Shown here piece after piece: positions 1-8,539 of a stretch of 28,110 bases of DNA. The notes below the pieces were generated by a model. That model did no database searches. It saw nothing but the letters and a program-made list of their open reading frames with translations, and was not told where the DNA came from. A program made the translations under genes and the position numbers. This DNA is from an uncultured Pelagibacteraceae bacterium (GTDB lineage: Bacteria > Pseudomonadota > Alphaproteobacteria > Pelagibacterales > Pelagibacteraceae): the NCBI GenBank assembly GCA_902608065.1, contig CACLMO010000009.1:1-28110 (forward strand). Reading direction: 5' to 3'. Positions within the stretch are counted from its first letter, which is position 1; each line of letters begins with the position of its first letter.

Positions 1-480
1 TGAACTTTCATTCAATAATTTATATTTTTGTAAATAGTTTTTCGTATCAAAAGTTGTTGGTTCGACAGATTTTAAATTATTCTTTTTATCTTTTTTTTCA
101 TCAATTTTATCTATGGATGTTTCTTCAACATCTTGGTTGGGAACAAAAACATCTTGCACTAAATCTAGCGTGTCTGTATCTGCTAGTAGATTTGAATTTA
201 AATCATAAAATTGAACACGATCTAAATTTTGAAACAAGAATCTTGTTGATAATAAAAATTCTGTTACTCCCTCTTTTGTAAATTCATAATTTAATCTATT
301 AATATGATCAGAAGTATTATTTATCACTCTTACATGTTGCTGTGATCTATTTTTAACTAAATTAGGCTTTATATCTTTAAGATATAAAAAAGTAAAAATA
401 CCTAGAATTAAAAAAATAATAAAATTAAAAATTAAAAATTTTCTTAGAATTGAACTTGAGCTAAAAAAAATAGATTTCAT
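1..480 (-). CDS. chvG: ChvG-type sensor histidine kinase, N-terminal part (runs off left edge)
   Basis: Reading the minus strand from the ATG at 480-478 gives 160 residues without a stop up to the window edge, so the gene is partial and its kinase domains lie outside. The start reads MKSIFFSSSSILRKFL, followed by a hydrophobic membrane segment at about residues 14-33 (IFNFIIFLILGIFTFLYL). After it comes a polar, presumably periplasmic region rich in Asn, Asp and Lys. The start codon overlaps the stop of the upstream response regulator by one base (TGATG), which indicates translational coupling. ChvG is the inner-membrane kinase partner of ChvI and senses envelope or acid stress in Rhizobiales. 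The name rests mainly on this pairing with a recognisable ChvI; the sensor region is not distinctive by itself. Confidence 0.8.
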   Translation of the reverse strand, partial: MKSIFFSSSSILRKFLIFNFIIFLILGIFTFLYLKDIKPNLVKNRSQQHVRVINNTSDHINRLNYEFTKEGVTEFLLSTRFLFQNLDRVQFYDLNSNLLADTDTLDLVQDVFVPNQDVEETSIDKIDEKKDKKNNLKSVEPTTFDTKNYLQKYKLLNESS

Positions 481-1178
481 CAGCTAATATTCCATCTATA
501 TCCACTTCCATATCTTGTCTCGATAGCAGAAAAATTTTGATCAACTTTTTTGAATTTTTTTCTAATCCTTTTAACGTGGCTATCTATAGTCCTATCTTCT
601 ATGTCATTATTATCTTTGTACGCAACATCCATTAACTGGGCCCTCTCCTTAATAATTCCTGGTCTTTTAGCTAATTCTCTAACTATTAAAAATTCAGTTG
701 TTGTAAGTTTATCTGGTAATGATTTTCCATTCCACTCACACTCTAGTTGTGCAGAATCAAGTTTTAATTTTCCATGAGAAATTAAATTTTTTGAATCTTC
801 AGTATTAGTTGTTTTCTTTCTTAACTGAACTCTAATTCTTTCAATTAATACTTTGATAGAAAATCCACCTGATTTTTTTATAAAATCATCTGCACCGAGT
901 TTTAATCCTAATAATTCATCAACTTCTTCATCTTTGGATGTTAAAAATAATATAGGTATAGTCGTTTTTTTTCTTAGCCTTTTAAGTAATTCTTCTCCAT
1001 CCATCCTGGGCATTTTAATATCTATAACTGCTAAATCCGGAGGATTTCTGCTAATGCCTATTAGAGCACTTTCCGCATCAATATAAGTTTGAACTTTAAA
1101 ACCTTCGTTTTCTAATGCCATACTTATACTAGTAAGTATATTTCTGTCATCATCTACCAATGCAATTGTCTGACTCAT
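480..1178 (-). CDS. chvI: ChvI-type response regulator (OmpR family)
   Basis: This 232-residue protein has an N-terminal receiver domain (about 1-120) and a C-terminal OmpR-type winged-helix DNA-binding domain (about 132-232). The acidic pocket is D9-D11, the phosphoacceptor is D53 in VIDIKMPRMDG, and the switch Thr is T80. The opening residues TIALVDDDRNILTS and the stretch FLTSKDEEVDELLGLKLGADDF are characteristic of ChvI. The Lys of the active site is at 101/102, but the Pro that normally follows it is missing: the segment reads FIKKSGGFS. The gene overlaps chvG by one base. It lies 62 bp downstream of polA on the same strand, with a Shine-Dalgarno-like GAGGT on the minus strand at 1195-1191. 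It probably regulates envelope functions as in other Alphaproteobacteria; the targets here are unknown. Confidence 0.88.
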   Translation of the reverse strand: MSQTIALVDDDRNILTSISMALENEGFKVQTYIDAESALIGISRNPPDLAVIDIKMPRMDGEELLKRLRKKTTIPILFLTSKDEEVDELLGLKLGADDFIKKSGGFSIKVLIERIRVQLRKKTTNTEDSKNLISHGKLKLDSAQLECEWNGKSLPDKLTTTEFLIVRELAKRPGIIKERAQLMDVAYKDNNDIEDRTIDSHVKRIRKKFKKVDQNFSAIETRYGSGYRWNIS

Positions 1179-1240
1179 AGCTATATATTCACCTCATATA
1201 GAAATACTAAATTGTCAAGAATTGGGCAAGCATTAGAAAA

Positions 1241-4012
1241 CTAATGTGCTTCACCCCAATTATTACCAGAGTTTAGATTAACTTCTAATGGAATTGAAAA
1301 CATGTGATGTTCAGATTTTGAAATTGATACCATAGCTTCTTTGATAGTTTTTTTAACGTATTCTTCATCTTTTTCTGAACATTCAAATATAAGTTCGTCA
1401 TGTATTTGCAACAACATCTTTGTTTGCAATTTTTTATCTTCTTCAATTAATTGATTTATTTTTATCATAGCTAATCTAATTATATCTGCTGCGGAGCCTT
1501 GTATTGGAGCATTAATTGCTGCTCGTTCTTGAAAACTTCTAATACTAAAATTTTTGTCATTAATTCCTCTAAGATGAATTCTTCTACCGAAAATATTACT
1601 AACATAACCTTGTTTTCTGCACGTGCGTATAGTTAAATTCATATATTCTTTTATTTGGGGAAATTTTTTAAAATAAGCGTTTATAAAATCTAAAGCTTCC
1701 TGATTTGATACTGAAATTTGTTTAGCTAATCCATATTGAGTAATTCCATAAATTATACCAAAGTTAATTGTTTTGGCTTTTCTTCTAAGATCGTCGTTAA
1801 CTTTATTAATTGGAACATTAAACACCTGACTTGCAGTCATGCTATGAATATCTTCATTATTTTTAAAAGCTTTTTTTAATTCTTTTACATCGGCCATATC
1901 AGCTAAAATTCTCATTTCTATTTGATTGTAATCTGCAGAAATTAAAACATTTTTTTTATCAGCAATAAAAGCTTTTCTAATTTCTTTTCCTTCCTCTGAT
2001 TTAATTGGAATATTTTGTAAATTTGGATTACTAGAAGCTAGTCTACCAGTATTGGTGGCTGCTAATAAAAAAGATGTATGCACTCTTTTTGTTTTTTTGC
2101 TTATATGATCTTGCAATGCATCTGAATAGGTATTTTTAAGCTTTGAAATTTGTCTCCATTCTAACACTAGATTAGGAAATTTGTGCCCCGCGAGAGCAAG
2201 ATCTTCAAGTATATTAGCGCTCGTTGCTAGACTTCCTTTTTTTGTTTTCCTTAATTTAGTAATTTTAAGTTCATTATAAATTATTTCACCAAGTTGCTTT
2301 GGTGAGCCAATATTAAATTCTTTGCCGGCTATTATGTATATTTCTTTCTCTATCTTTCTTAGTTTTTCTTCAAAATTTTTAGAAAGTTTTTTAAGATACA
2401 TGTCATCAACCTTGATGCCATTATGTTCTAATTTGGATAGCAATTTTACCATGGGTTTTTCAAAAGACTCGTATATTTTATTTAATTTTTCCTCATCAAG
2501 TCTTGCCTTAAGGTGATTATAAAGTCTTAATGTTACATCAGCATCCTCGGCTGCATATTCTGTAGCTTTATCTAATGCAATGTCAGAAAAATTTAATTTA
2601 TTTTTTCCAGTGCCAACTAATTCTTTATAAGAAATAGTTTTATGGTTTAGATGTATTTCAGAAAGTGTATCTAAATTATGTCTATTTATTCCAGCATCTA
2701 ATGTATATGAAATTAGCATTGTATCTTCCAGCGGATTAATTTCAATATTATTTTGACTAAGAATAAGAAAATCAAATTTAATATTTTGACCAACTTTTTT
2801 TATACTTGAATCTTCTAGAATTGGTTTAATTTTTTTTAATACTATTTCTTTTTTTAAACATTTAATATTTTTATGAGCTAGAGGTATGTAGCAAGCTTTG
2901 TTGGGAGCATAACTAAATGAAATACCAACAAGATCTGCGTCTAAAGGATTCAGTGAAGATGTTTCCGTATCAACAGCAATAACTGATTGTTCATTTAAAA
3001 TTCTCACCCATTTATCTAGAGCTTTTTCATTGGTAATGCTTTCATAACCTTTAACATTAATTTCTTCTTGGTGTTTTTTAGTTTTATTTGATTGAATTTT
3101 TTTATCTTTAGTTTCGCCATAAAAACTTATCACTCTACTTAATAGTTTATTAAACTCCATTTCTCTTAAAAAATCATAAAGTTTATCCTTTTGAACTTCC
3201 TTTAATAAAAAGCTGTTTAAATCTTCTTTAACTGGAACATCATCTTTAAGGGTAACTAACTTTCTGCTTAAAAGAGCTTTATCTTTGTTTGCTAGTAATG
3301 TTTCTCTTCTTTTATTTTGAGTTATCTCTCCAGCTTTTTTTAATAAGACATCTAATGTTTTATATTTATTAATAAGTTCAGAAGCTGTCTTTATGCCTAT
3401 ACCCGGGACACCTGGAATATTGTCTGAAGAATCTCCAGCTAATGACTGCACATCAATAACTTGGTGAGGTTTAACTCCAAATTTTTCAATAACTTCTTTC
3501 TCACCCAAGACTTTACTTTTCATGGGATCATACAATCTAATATTATCAGAAACTAATTGCATTAAATCTTTATCAGATGAAATAACTGTTACTTTAGCTC
3601 CTGCATTTATAATTTGTTTTGCATAAGTCGCTATCAAATCATCAGCTTCGTAATTAGATAGTTCTATAGATGGTAAATTAAAAGCTTTAACGGACTTTCT
3701 TATATATTCAAATTGTGGAACAAGATCTTCGGGTGCTTCAGTTCTGTTAGCTTTATATTCATTGTAAATATCATTTCTAAAATTTTTTCTAGCAGAGTCG
3801 AAGATTACTGCAAAATGTGTTGGCTTATGATTTGACTCATCAGATCTTGCTTCTTCTAATAATTTAAATAACATAGAACAAAATCCACTTACTGCTCCCG
3901 TTGGCAGTCCATCACTTTTTCTGGAAAGAGGTGGTAAAGCATAGTAGGCTCTAAAAATATAACCAGAGCCATCAATAAGATAAAAATGATCAGTTTTTTT
4001 TATGGAATCCAT
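1241..4012 (-). CDS. polA: DNA polymerase I
   Basis: This 923-residue protein is full length for PolA and has all three activities. The 5'-nuclease domain (about 1-300) starts with YLIDGSGYIFRAYYALPPL and has the helix-hairpin-helix GVPGIGIKTASEL near 201-213. The 3'-5' proofreading domain (about 340-500) keeps its acidic residues: D348 and E350 (VDTET), D414 (VGQNIKFD) and D490 (YAAEDADV). The polymerase domain (about 520-923) has motif A with D694 (SADYNQIE), motif B with K747 and F751 (RRKAKTINFGIIYG), and motif C HDE at 871-873. It repairs gaps and removes Okazaki primers in the cytoplasm. It is divergent from the ABC ATPase gene across only 56 bp and may share a transcript with chvI and chvG downstream. 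Confidence 0.97.
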   Translation of the reverse strand: MDSIKKTDHFYLIDGSGYIFRAYYALPPLSRKSDGLPTGAVSGFCSMLFKLLEEARSDESNHKPTHFAVIFDSARKNFRNDIYNEYKANRTEAPEDLVPQFEYIRKSVKAFNLPSIELSNYEADDLIATYAKQIINAGAKVTVISSDKDLMQLVSDNIRLYDPMKSKVLGEKEVIEKFGVKPHQVIDVQSLAGDSSDNIPGVPGIGIKTASELINKYKTLDVLLKKAGEITQNKRRETLLANKDKALLSRKLVTLKDDVPVKEDLNSFLLKEVQKDKLYDFLREMEFNKLLSRVISFYGETKDKKIQSNKTKKHQEEINVKGYESITNEKALDKWVRILNEQSVIAVDTETSSLNPLDADLVGISFSYAPNKACYIPLAHKNIKCLKKEIVLKKIKPILEDSSIKKVGQNIKFDFLILSQNNIEINPLEDTMLISYTLDAGINRHNLDTLSEIHLNHKTISYKELVGTGKNKLNFSDIALDKATEYAAEDADVTLRLYNHLKARLDEEKLNKIYESFEKPMVKLLSKLEHNGIKVDDMYLKKLSKNFEEKLRKIEKEIYIIAGKEFNIGSPKQLGEIIYNELKITKLRKTKKGSLATSANILEDLALAGHKFPNLVLEWRQISKLKNTYSDALQDHISKKTKRVHTSFLLAATNTGRLASSNPNLQNIPIKSEEGKEIRKAFIADKKNVLISADYNQIEMRILADMADVKELKKAFKNNEDIHSMTASQVFNVPINKVNDDLRRKAKTINFGIIYGITQYGLAKQISVSNQEALDFINAYFKKFPQIKEYMNLTIRTCRKQGYVSNIFGRRIHLRGINDKNFSIRSFQERAAINAPIQGSAADIIRLAMIKINQLIEEDKKLQTKMLLQIHDELIFECSEKDEEYVKKTIKEAMVSISKSEHHMFSIPLEVNLNSGNNWGEAH

Positions 4013-4068
4013 AGGTTAATATTATTCTATTTTAATTAATGTTATAAATATATAAAAGCTAAATCATC

Positions 4069-4998
4069 ATGGGTATAAAAAATGCATTAAAAGTTGAAAA
4101 ATTAACCAAGATTTATTCTCAAAAATCTTCAAAAAATATAGAAGCATTAAAAAGTTTAACTTTGAAGGTTGAAGAAGGGGATATTTTTGGTTTATTGGGG
4201 CCGAATGGAGCTGGAAAAACCACTTTTATAAATATACTTGCTGGAACAGTAATAAAAAATTCTGGAGAAGTTAATGTTTGGGGTTATGATTTAGATAAAA
4301 ATCCTAGACAGGTTAGAGCATCAATTGGAATAGTCCCACAAGAAGTAAATTTAGATGCTTTTTTTAGCCCAAGAAATCTTTTAGAACTGCAAGCAGGGTT
4401 ATACGGTATTAAAAAAAAAGATAGAATAACTGATTCAATATTAAAAATAGTTTCTCTTGAAAAACAAGCAAACTCTTACGCAAGAAGCTTATCTGGTGGA
4501 ATGAAAAGAAGATTATTAATTGCTAAAGCAATGGTACATAGACCGCCAATATTAATTTTAGACGAGCCAACAGCAGGTGTTGATGTTCAGTTACGTCAAA
4601 ACTTATGGAATAATGTAAAAATGTTAAACAAACAAGGAGTAACTATAATCTTAACTACTCATTTAATGTATGAAGCTGAAGAAATGTGTAATAAAATTGC
4701 AATCATTGATAAAGGAAATTTAATTAAATTGGACACAACTGACAATTTATTAGACACTATTAAAACTAAAAAAATTATTTTCAAAGTAAACAAAATAAAT
4801 ACAATTAATCCAGAAAATTTAAATGGGATAAAATTTTCCTATAATTCAAACAATGAAATAACAGCACTATACGAAAGAAAAAAGCATCATATAGATGAAA
4901 TAATAAGCAAAATTAAAAAATCAGGAATGGAAATATATGATATTTCAACTGATGAAGGTAGTTTAGAAGACGTATTTATTCAACTTACAAAAAGCTAG
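4069..4998 (+). CDS. ABC-2 type transporter ATP-binding protein
   Basis: This 309-residue protein is an ABC ATPase of the CcmA/DrrA/NodI (ABC-2 exporter) kind. Visible motifs are Walker A GPNGAGKT at 44-51, the Q-loop Q91, the signature LSGGMKRR at 141-148, Walker B LILDEP at 162-167 and the H-loop H198. The nucleotide-binding domain takes up about residues 5-225. The remaining 80 or so residues form a small C-terminal domain often seen in this group. It would energise export of an unknown substrate through an ABC-2 membrane protein, but no such permease is next to it; the following gene is bioY, 32 bp downstream. The substrate cannot be inferred. Confidence 0.88.
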   Translation: MGIKNALKVEKLTKIYSQKSSKNIEALKSLTLKVEEGDIFGLLGPNGAGKTTFINILAGTVIKNSGEVNVWGYDLDKNPRQVRASIGIVPQEVNLDAFFSPRNLLELQAGLYGIKKKDRITDSILKIVSLEKQANSYARSLSGGMKRRLLIAKAMVHRPPILILDEPTAGVDVQLRQNLWNNVKMLNKQGVTIILTTHLMYEAEEMCNKIAIIDKGNLIKLDTTDNLLDTIKTKKIIFKVNKINTINPENLNGIKFSYNSNNEITALYERKKHHIDEIISKIKKSGMEIYDISTDEGSLEDVFIQLTKS

Positions 4999-5030
4999 AT
5001 TTCATTTAAAAAAGTTGTATTGTTTAGAAT

Positions 5031-5594
5031 ATGGAAGTTATAAGTAAAAAAACACAAATAGAAAAAATTATTAAGTTGGCTTTAATAACGATAGTAGGAT
5101 CACTTCTTATTACTATATCTGCCAAAATAAAAATTCCTTTTTATCCTGTGCCGATGACGATGCAAACTTTTGTTATTTTATTAATTGGAATAACTTTTGG
5201 ATATAAAATAGGAATAGCAACTGTAACTCTATATTTATTTGAAGGAATATTTGGCCTACCAGTATTTGCTAATTCTCCTGAAAAAGGAATTGGAATTGCA
5301 TATTTTGTTGGGCCAACAATGGGTTACTTGATAGGTTTTTTAGTAGCAGTGTACTTTGCGGGATTATTTAAATATGAAAAAGGATTAATAAATACTTTTT
5401 TAAAATTATTATTTTCAGTAAGTTTTATTTATATTCTTGGCTTACTTTGGTTGGGAACTTTAATTGGTTGGAACAAACCAATTTTTAAATTGGGAGCACA
5501 ACCATTTTTACTTGCTGAACTATTTAAAATATTATTGTTGTTATTTTTAACTCCTGCTTTATTAAAATTAAGAAAATTAATAAAAATTACTTAG
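5031..5594 (+). CDS. bioY: BioY-family biotin uptake protein (ECF S component)
   Basis: This 187-residue, very hydrophobic protein has about six predicted membrane segments. The stretch AKIKIPFYPVPMTMQTFVILL (residues 26-46, only partly shown as PFYPVPMTMQTF) and the later GIAYFVGPTMGYLIGFL are hallmarks of BioY, the biotin-binding membrane subunit of energy-coupling factor transporters. No bioM or bioN partner is present nearby; solitary BioY proteins are known to occur. It lies 32 bp after the ABC ATPase gene and may be cotranscribed with it. Its last 8 bp overlap the end of the convergent regA. The role is biotin scavenging across the inner membrane. Confidence 0.88.
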   Translation: MEVISKKTQIEKIIKLALITIVGSLLITISAKIKIPFYPVPMTMQTFVILLIGITFGYKIGIATVTLYLFEGIFGLPVFANSPEKGIGIAYFVGPTMGYLIGFLVAVYFAGLFKYEKGLINTFLKLLFSVSFIYILGLLWLGTLIGWNKPIFKLGAQPFLLAELFKILLLLFLTPALLKLRKLIKIT

Positions 5595-6159
5595 GAGATC
5601 TCTTAGAAAGAATTCTCTGTAAGGTTCTTCGGTGCATTTTCAATCTACGAGCTGTTTCGGAAACATTTCTATTGCATAATTCAAAAACTCTATGAATATG
5701 TTCCCATTTTACTCTATCTGCAGACATAGGATTTTCTGGTGGTATAGCTTTGGAGTCTGGTAATGCTAATAGAGCACTCTCTACATCATCTGCATCCGCT
5801 GGTTTTGGAATGTAATCTATAGCTCCCGCCTTAACTGCAGCGACCGCTGTTGGAATATTCCCGTATCCGGTTAACATAACTATTCTGCTATTATTTTTTA
5901 ATTTGCGAATCTCCTTAACTACTTCTAACCCACTTCCGTCACCCAGTCGTAAATCCACCACCGCAAACGCTGGAGGCGAATTTTTAGCCTGATTTATACC
6001 TTCTCTCACACAGTCAGCTTGGTTAACTTGAAAACCTTTTTTTTCCATTGCTCGAGCCAATCTGTCTCTGAATGGGTTATCATCATCCACTATAAGCAGC
6101 GTTTTATCAGCAAAATCAGCGATTTTACTAGTGCTAGTTTTTTCTGGTTCCGTTCTCAT
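5587..6159 (-). CDS. regA: RegA/ActR-type redox response regulator
   Basis: This 190-residue two-domain regulator has a receiver domain (about 18-135) with acidic residues D25-D27, phosphoacceptor D69 (VVDLRLGDGSGL), T97 and K119 followed by Pro. A Pro-rich linker (around 139-145) is followed by a Fis-type helix-turn-helix at about 155-185 (NVSETARRLKMHRRTLQRIL). This architecture and the near-invariant HTH identify RegA (PrrA/ActR), the partner of RegB, which controls genes for respiration and redox balance. The cognate kinase gene is not adjacent but 3.3 kb away at 9420-10706, with a polyamine operon between them. A GAGGT on the minus strand near 6177-6173 is a plausible ribosome binding site. 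Confidence 0.94.
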   Translation of the reverse strand: MRTEPEKTSTSKIADFADKTLLIVDDDNPFRDRLARAMEKKGFQVNQADCVREGINQAKNSPPAFAVVDLRLGDGSGLEVVKEIRKLKNNSRIVMLTGYGNIPTAVAAVKAGAIDYIPKPADADDVESALLALPDSKAIPPENPMSADRVKWEHIHRVFELCNRNVSETARRLKMHRRTLQRILSKRSPK

Positions 6160-6188
6160 TTTTTTTATTTCTACCTCACTTCAGTTAA

Positions 6189-6242
6189 TAATGTAAGCAC
6201 GAAAAATAGATTTTCAACAGTAGAAATTAGTGCTTTACATTA
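6189..6242. promoter_or_regulatory. Imperfect palindrome or leader hairpin between regA and the ornithine decarboxylase gene
   Basis: AATGTAAGCAC at 6190-6200 can pair with GTGCTTTACATT at 6230-6241, leaving one bulged T, and a flanking T-A pair (6189/6242) extends this to 12 pairs. Inside the loop a second small hairpin, GAAAA/TTTTC (6201-6205 with 6211-6215), can form. The element sits in the 151-bp divergent region, 69 bp upstream of the decarboxylase start. It could be a structured 5' leader of the polyamine operon; an RNA motif called speF is known upstream of alphaproteobacterial ornithine decarboxylases. It could instead be a DNA operator. A TATAAA just downstream (about 6254-6259) would favour the operator reading. 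I cannot match it to a family by eye. Confidence 0.45.
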
Positions 6243-6310
6243 CTTATCATTTCTATAAAAGCGAATTTAAGAAGTTTTTTTTTGAATTTTTTTAAAAGGG
6301 GATTGATGAA

Positions 6311-7489
6311 ATGCAAAAATTTAAATCGGTTCATGAACTGGTTAATACAATTCAACCAGTAGATCCTGTTTATTGCATCAGACCACACTTAATTAAATCA
6401 GCTTGTTCCTGGTTCAAAAATAATTTTCCAGGAGAAATTTTATATGCTGTTAAAACAAATCCTAATGAAAATGTTATAAAATATATTGGTGAAAGTGGAA
6501 TAAACCGATTTGATGTTGCATCAATAAACGAAGTTAAATTAATTAATAAAAATTTTCCTAATGCTCGCGCTTATTATATGAATACTATTAAAAGCCGAGA
6601 GCATATAAAAGAAGCATATTTTAATTATAAAATTCGTGACTTTGCTTTTGATACAAAAGATGAGTTACAAAAAATTATTGAAGCCACTGATGGTGCTAAA
6701 GATTTAATTTTATATGTAAGAGTTTCAATATCTAATGAACATGCTGAAATAGACTTATCACAAAAATTTGGTGCACAACCTAGTGAATCTTTAGGTTTAT
6801 TGAGACTTGCAAAAGCTCATGCTGCAAAAGTTGGTTTAAGTTTTCATGTAGGTTCACAATGCATGCACCCAATTTCTTACTCTAAAGGAATTCGTGATTT
6901 AGGAAATATAATAAAGAAAACAAAAATTTATCCCGACATTATTAATGTTGGTGGAGGTTTTCCTTCAATTTATCCTGATCTTCAACCACAACCATTAGAA
7001 AATTATATAAACGAAATCAGAAAAGCTTTTGATAATTTAAAATTAGAAAATAAACCGGAATTGCTCTGTGAACCAGGTAGAGCACTCGTAGCTGAAAGCG
7101 GGTCAACAATAGTAAAAGTTATTCTTAGAAAAAAACAAAAACTTTATATTAACGATGGAACGTATGGAAGCTTATTTGATGCTGGGGTTCCTAACTTTAT
7201 ACTTCCAACAAAAATGATCTCAAACGGAAGAATAACTTCTAAAAAATTAACTTCATATAGTTTATATGGTCCAACTTGTGATAGCATAGACTTTATGAAA
7301 GGTCCTTTTGTTTTACCTAATAATTTAAAAGAAGGTGATTACATTGAAATCGGACAACTAGGAGCATATTCTCTAACTTTCAGAACTAGATTTAATGGTT
7401 TTTATTCTGACCAAATTTTTGAAGTGCAAGACAAACCTATAATGTCTATGTATGAAAAAGAAAGTTCTTCCCGTTATCTTGTTGCTTAA
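6311..7489 (+). CDS. odc: Ornithine (lysine/ornithine) decarboxylase, alanine-racemase fold
   Basis: This 392-residue PLP enzyme of the fold III decarboxylases makes putrescine from ornithine (possibly also cadaverine from lysine). The PLP lysine is K48 in YAVKTNP. H179 lies in SFHVGSQ, the phosphate-binding glycines are at 214-216 (VGGGFPS), and EPGR is at 254-257. The cross-subunit catalytic Cys is C323, followed by D324 (YGPTCDSID). The start has a good Shine-Dalgarno AAGGGG at 6296-6301. It is the first gene of a three-gene operon: its stop codon directly abuts the ATG of the deoxyhypusine synthase-like gene. Preference for ornithine over lysine cannot be settled from these motifs alone; the operon context favours putrescine and homospermidine synthesis. 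Confidence 0.92.
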   Translation: MQKFKSVHELVNTIQPVDPVYCIRPHLIKSACSWFKNNFPGEILYAVKTNPNENVIKYIGESGINRFDVASINEVKLINKNFPNARAYYMNTIKSREHIKEAYFNYKIRDFAFDTKDELQKIIEATDGAKDLILYVRVSISNEHAEIDLSQKFGAQPSESLGLLRLAKAHAAKVGLSFHVGSQCMHPISYSKGIRDLGNIIKKTKIYPDIINVGGGFPSIYPDLQPQPLENYINEIRKAFDNLKLENKPELLCEPGRALVAESGSTIVKVILRKKQKLYINDGTYGSLFDAGVPNFILPTKMISNGRITSKKLTSYSLYGPTCDSIDFMKGPFVLPNNLKEGDYIEIGQLGAYSLTFRTRFNGFYSDQIFEVQDKPIMSMYEKESSSRYLVA

Positions 7490-8536
7490 ATGAATCACCC
7501 AAAAAATCCGAAGATGGGTCATAACAAAAAGACCTTCCTAGACAAACCTGTTGAACACATTGATATTACTTCTTTTGATTCTAGAAAAATTATTGAATCT
7601 ATGAATAAAATGTCTTTTACGTCTAGAGATACAGCCAAAGCTTCAAATATTTTTAACGAAATGTTGTCTGACAAAAATTGTACAATCTTTTTAACGCTTG
7701 CAGGCTCAACTTCAGCCGCAGGATGTATGAAAATATATTCTGATATGGTTAAATATAATATGATTGATGTAATAGTTGCTACTGGTGCTTCTATTATTGA
7801 TATGGATTTTTTTGAAGCACTGGGTTTTAAACATTATCAAGGATCACAGTTCCAAGACGATAAACAATTAAGAGAAAATTATATAGATCGCATATACGAT
7901 ACCTATATAGATGAAGAACAACTTCAAGCCTGTGATAAAGTTATTTGTGATATAGCCGATAGTTTAAAACCAAAACCCTACACTTCTAGAGAATTTATTA
8001 GAGAGATAGGAAAATACTTAAAAACTCATTCTAAAAAAAAAGGTTCACTAATTGAAACTGCTTATGACAATAATATACCAATATTCTGTCCAGCTTTTAC
8101 AGATTCGAGCGCTGGATTCGGATTAGTAATGCATCAAGAAAAAAATCCAAAAAATTGTATAACTATTGATTCTGTAAGAGAATTTAGGGAATTAACCGAG
8201 ATCAAAATAAAATCTAAAACTTCAGGCCTATTCATGATTGGTGGCGGAGTTCCCAAAAATTTTGTTCAAGATACTGTGGTTTGTGCTGAACTTCTGGGCA
8301 AAAGTGTAGATATGCATAAATATGCAGTACAAATAACTGTAGCTGATACTAGAGATGGCGCCTGCAGCAGTTCTACTCTTAAAGAAGCTAGCTCTTGGGG
8401 TAAAGTTGATACTTCTAAAGAACAAATGGTTTTTGCTGAAGCTACAAGTGTACTACCTCTCATAGCTAGTGATGCTTATCATCGCAACTTATGGAAATTA
8501 AGGGAACGAAAAAGTTTCTCAAACTTATTTGGTTAA
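7490..8536 (+). CDS. Deoxyhypusine synthase-like protein (probable polyamine aminobutyltransferase)
   Basis: This 348-residue protein belongs to the deoxyhypusine synthase family. The active-site lysine corresponds to K305 in SSWGKV. Family segments LTLAGSTSAAGCM (68-80), VATGASIIDMDFFEALGF (96-113), GLFMIGGGVPKNF (246-258) and QITVADTRDGACSSST (281-296) are all present, so the NAD and active sites look intact. In eukaryotes and archaea the enzyme moves the aminobutyl group of spermidine to a lysine of eIF5A. Bacteria have no eIF5A, and here the gene is locked between ornithine decarboxylase (0 bp gap) and a ureohydrolase (3 bp gap). I therefore infer that it transfers the aminobutyl group onto a small amine such as putrescine, giving homospermidine. 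The product is not proven. Confidence 0.9.
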   Translation: MNHPKNPKMGHNKKTFLDKPVEHIDITSFDSRKIIESMNKMSFTSRDTAKASNIFNEMLSDKNCTIFLTLAGSTSAAGCMKIYSDMVKYNMIDVIVATGASIIDMDFFEALGFKHYQGSQFQDDKQLRENYIDRIYDTYIDEEQLQACDKVICDIADSLKPKPYTSREFIREIGKYLKTHSKKKGSLIETAYDNNIPIFCPAFTDSSAGFGLVMHQEKNPKNCITIDSVREFRELTEIKIKSKTSGLFMIGGGVPKNFVQDTVVCAELLGKSVDMHKYAVQITVADTRDGACSSSTLKEASSWGKVDTSKEQMVFAEATSVLPLIASDAYHRNLWKLRERKSFSNLFG

Positions 8537-8539
8537 AAA

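Noticed and set aside
54..281. Plus-strand open frame opposite the start of the window
   Set aside because: The minus strand here codes continuously for the ChvG N-terminus, coupled to chvI; the plus frame has no family resemblance.
8228..8463. Two minus-strand frames inside the deoxyhypusine synthase-like gene
   Set aside because: They are shadows of the conserved active-site region coded on the plus strand.
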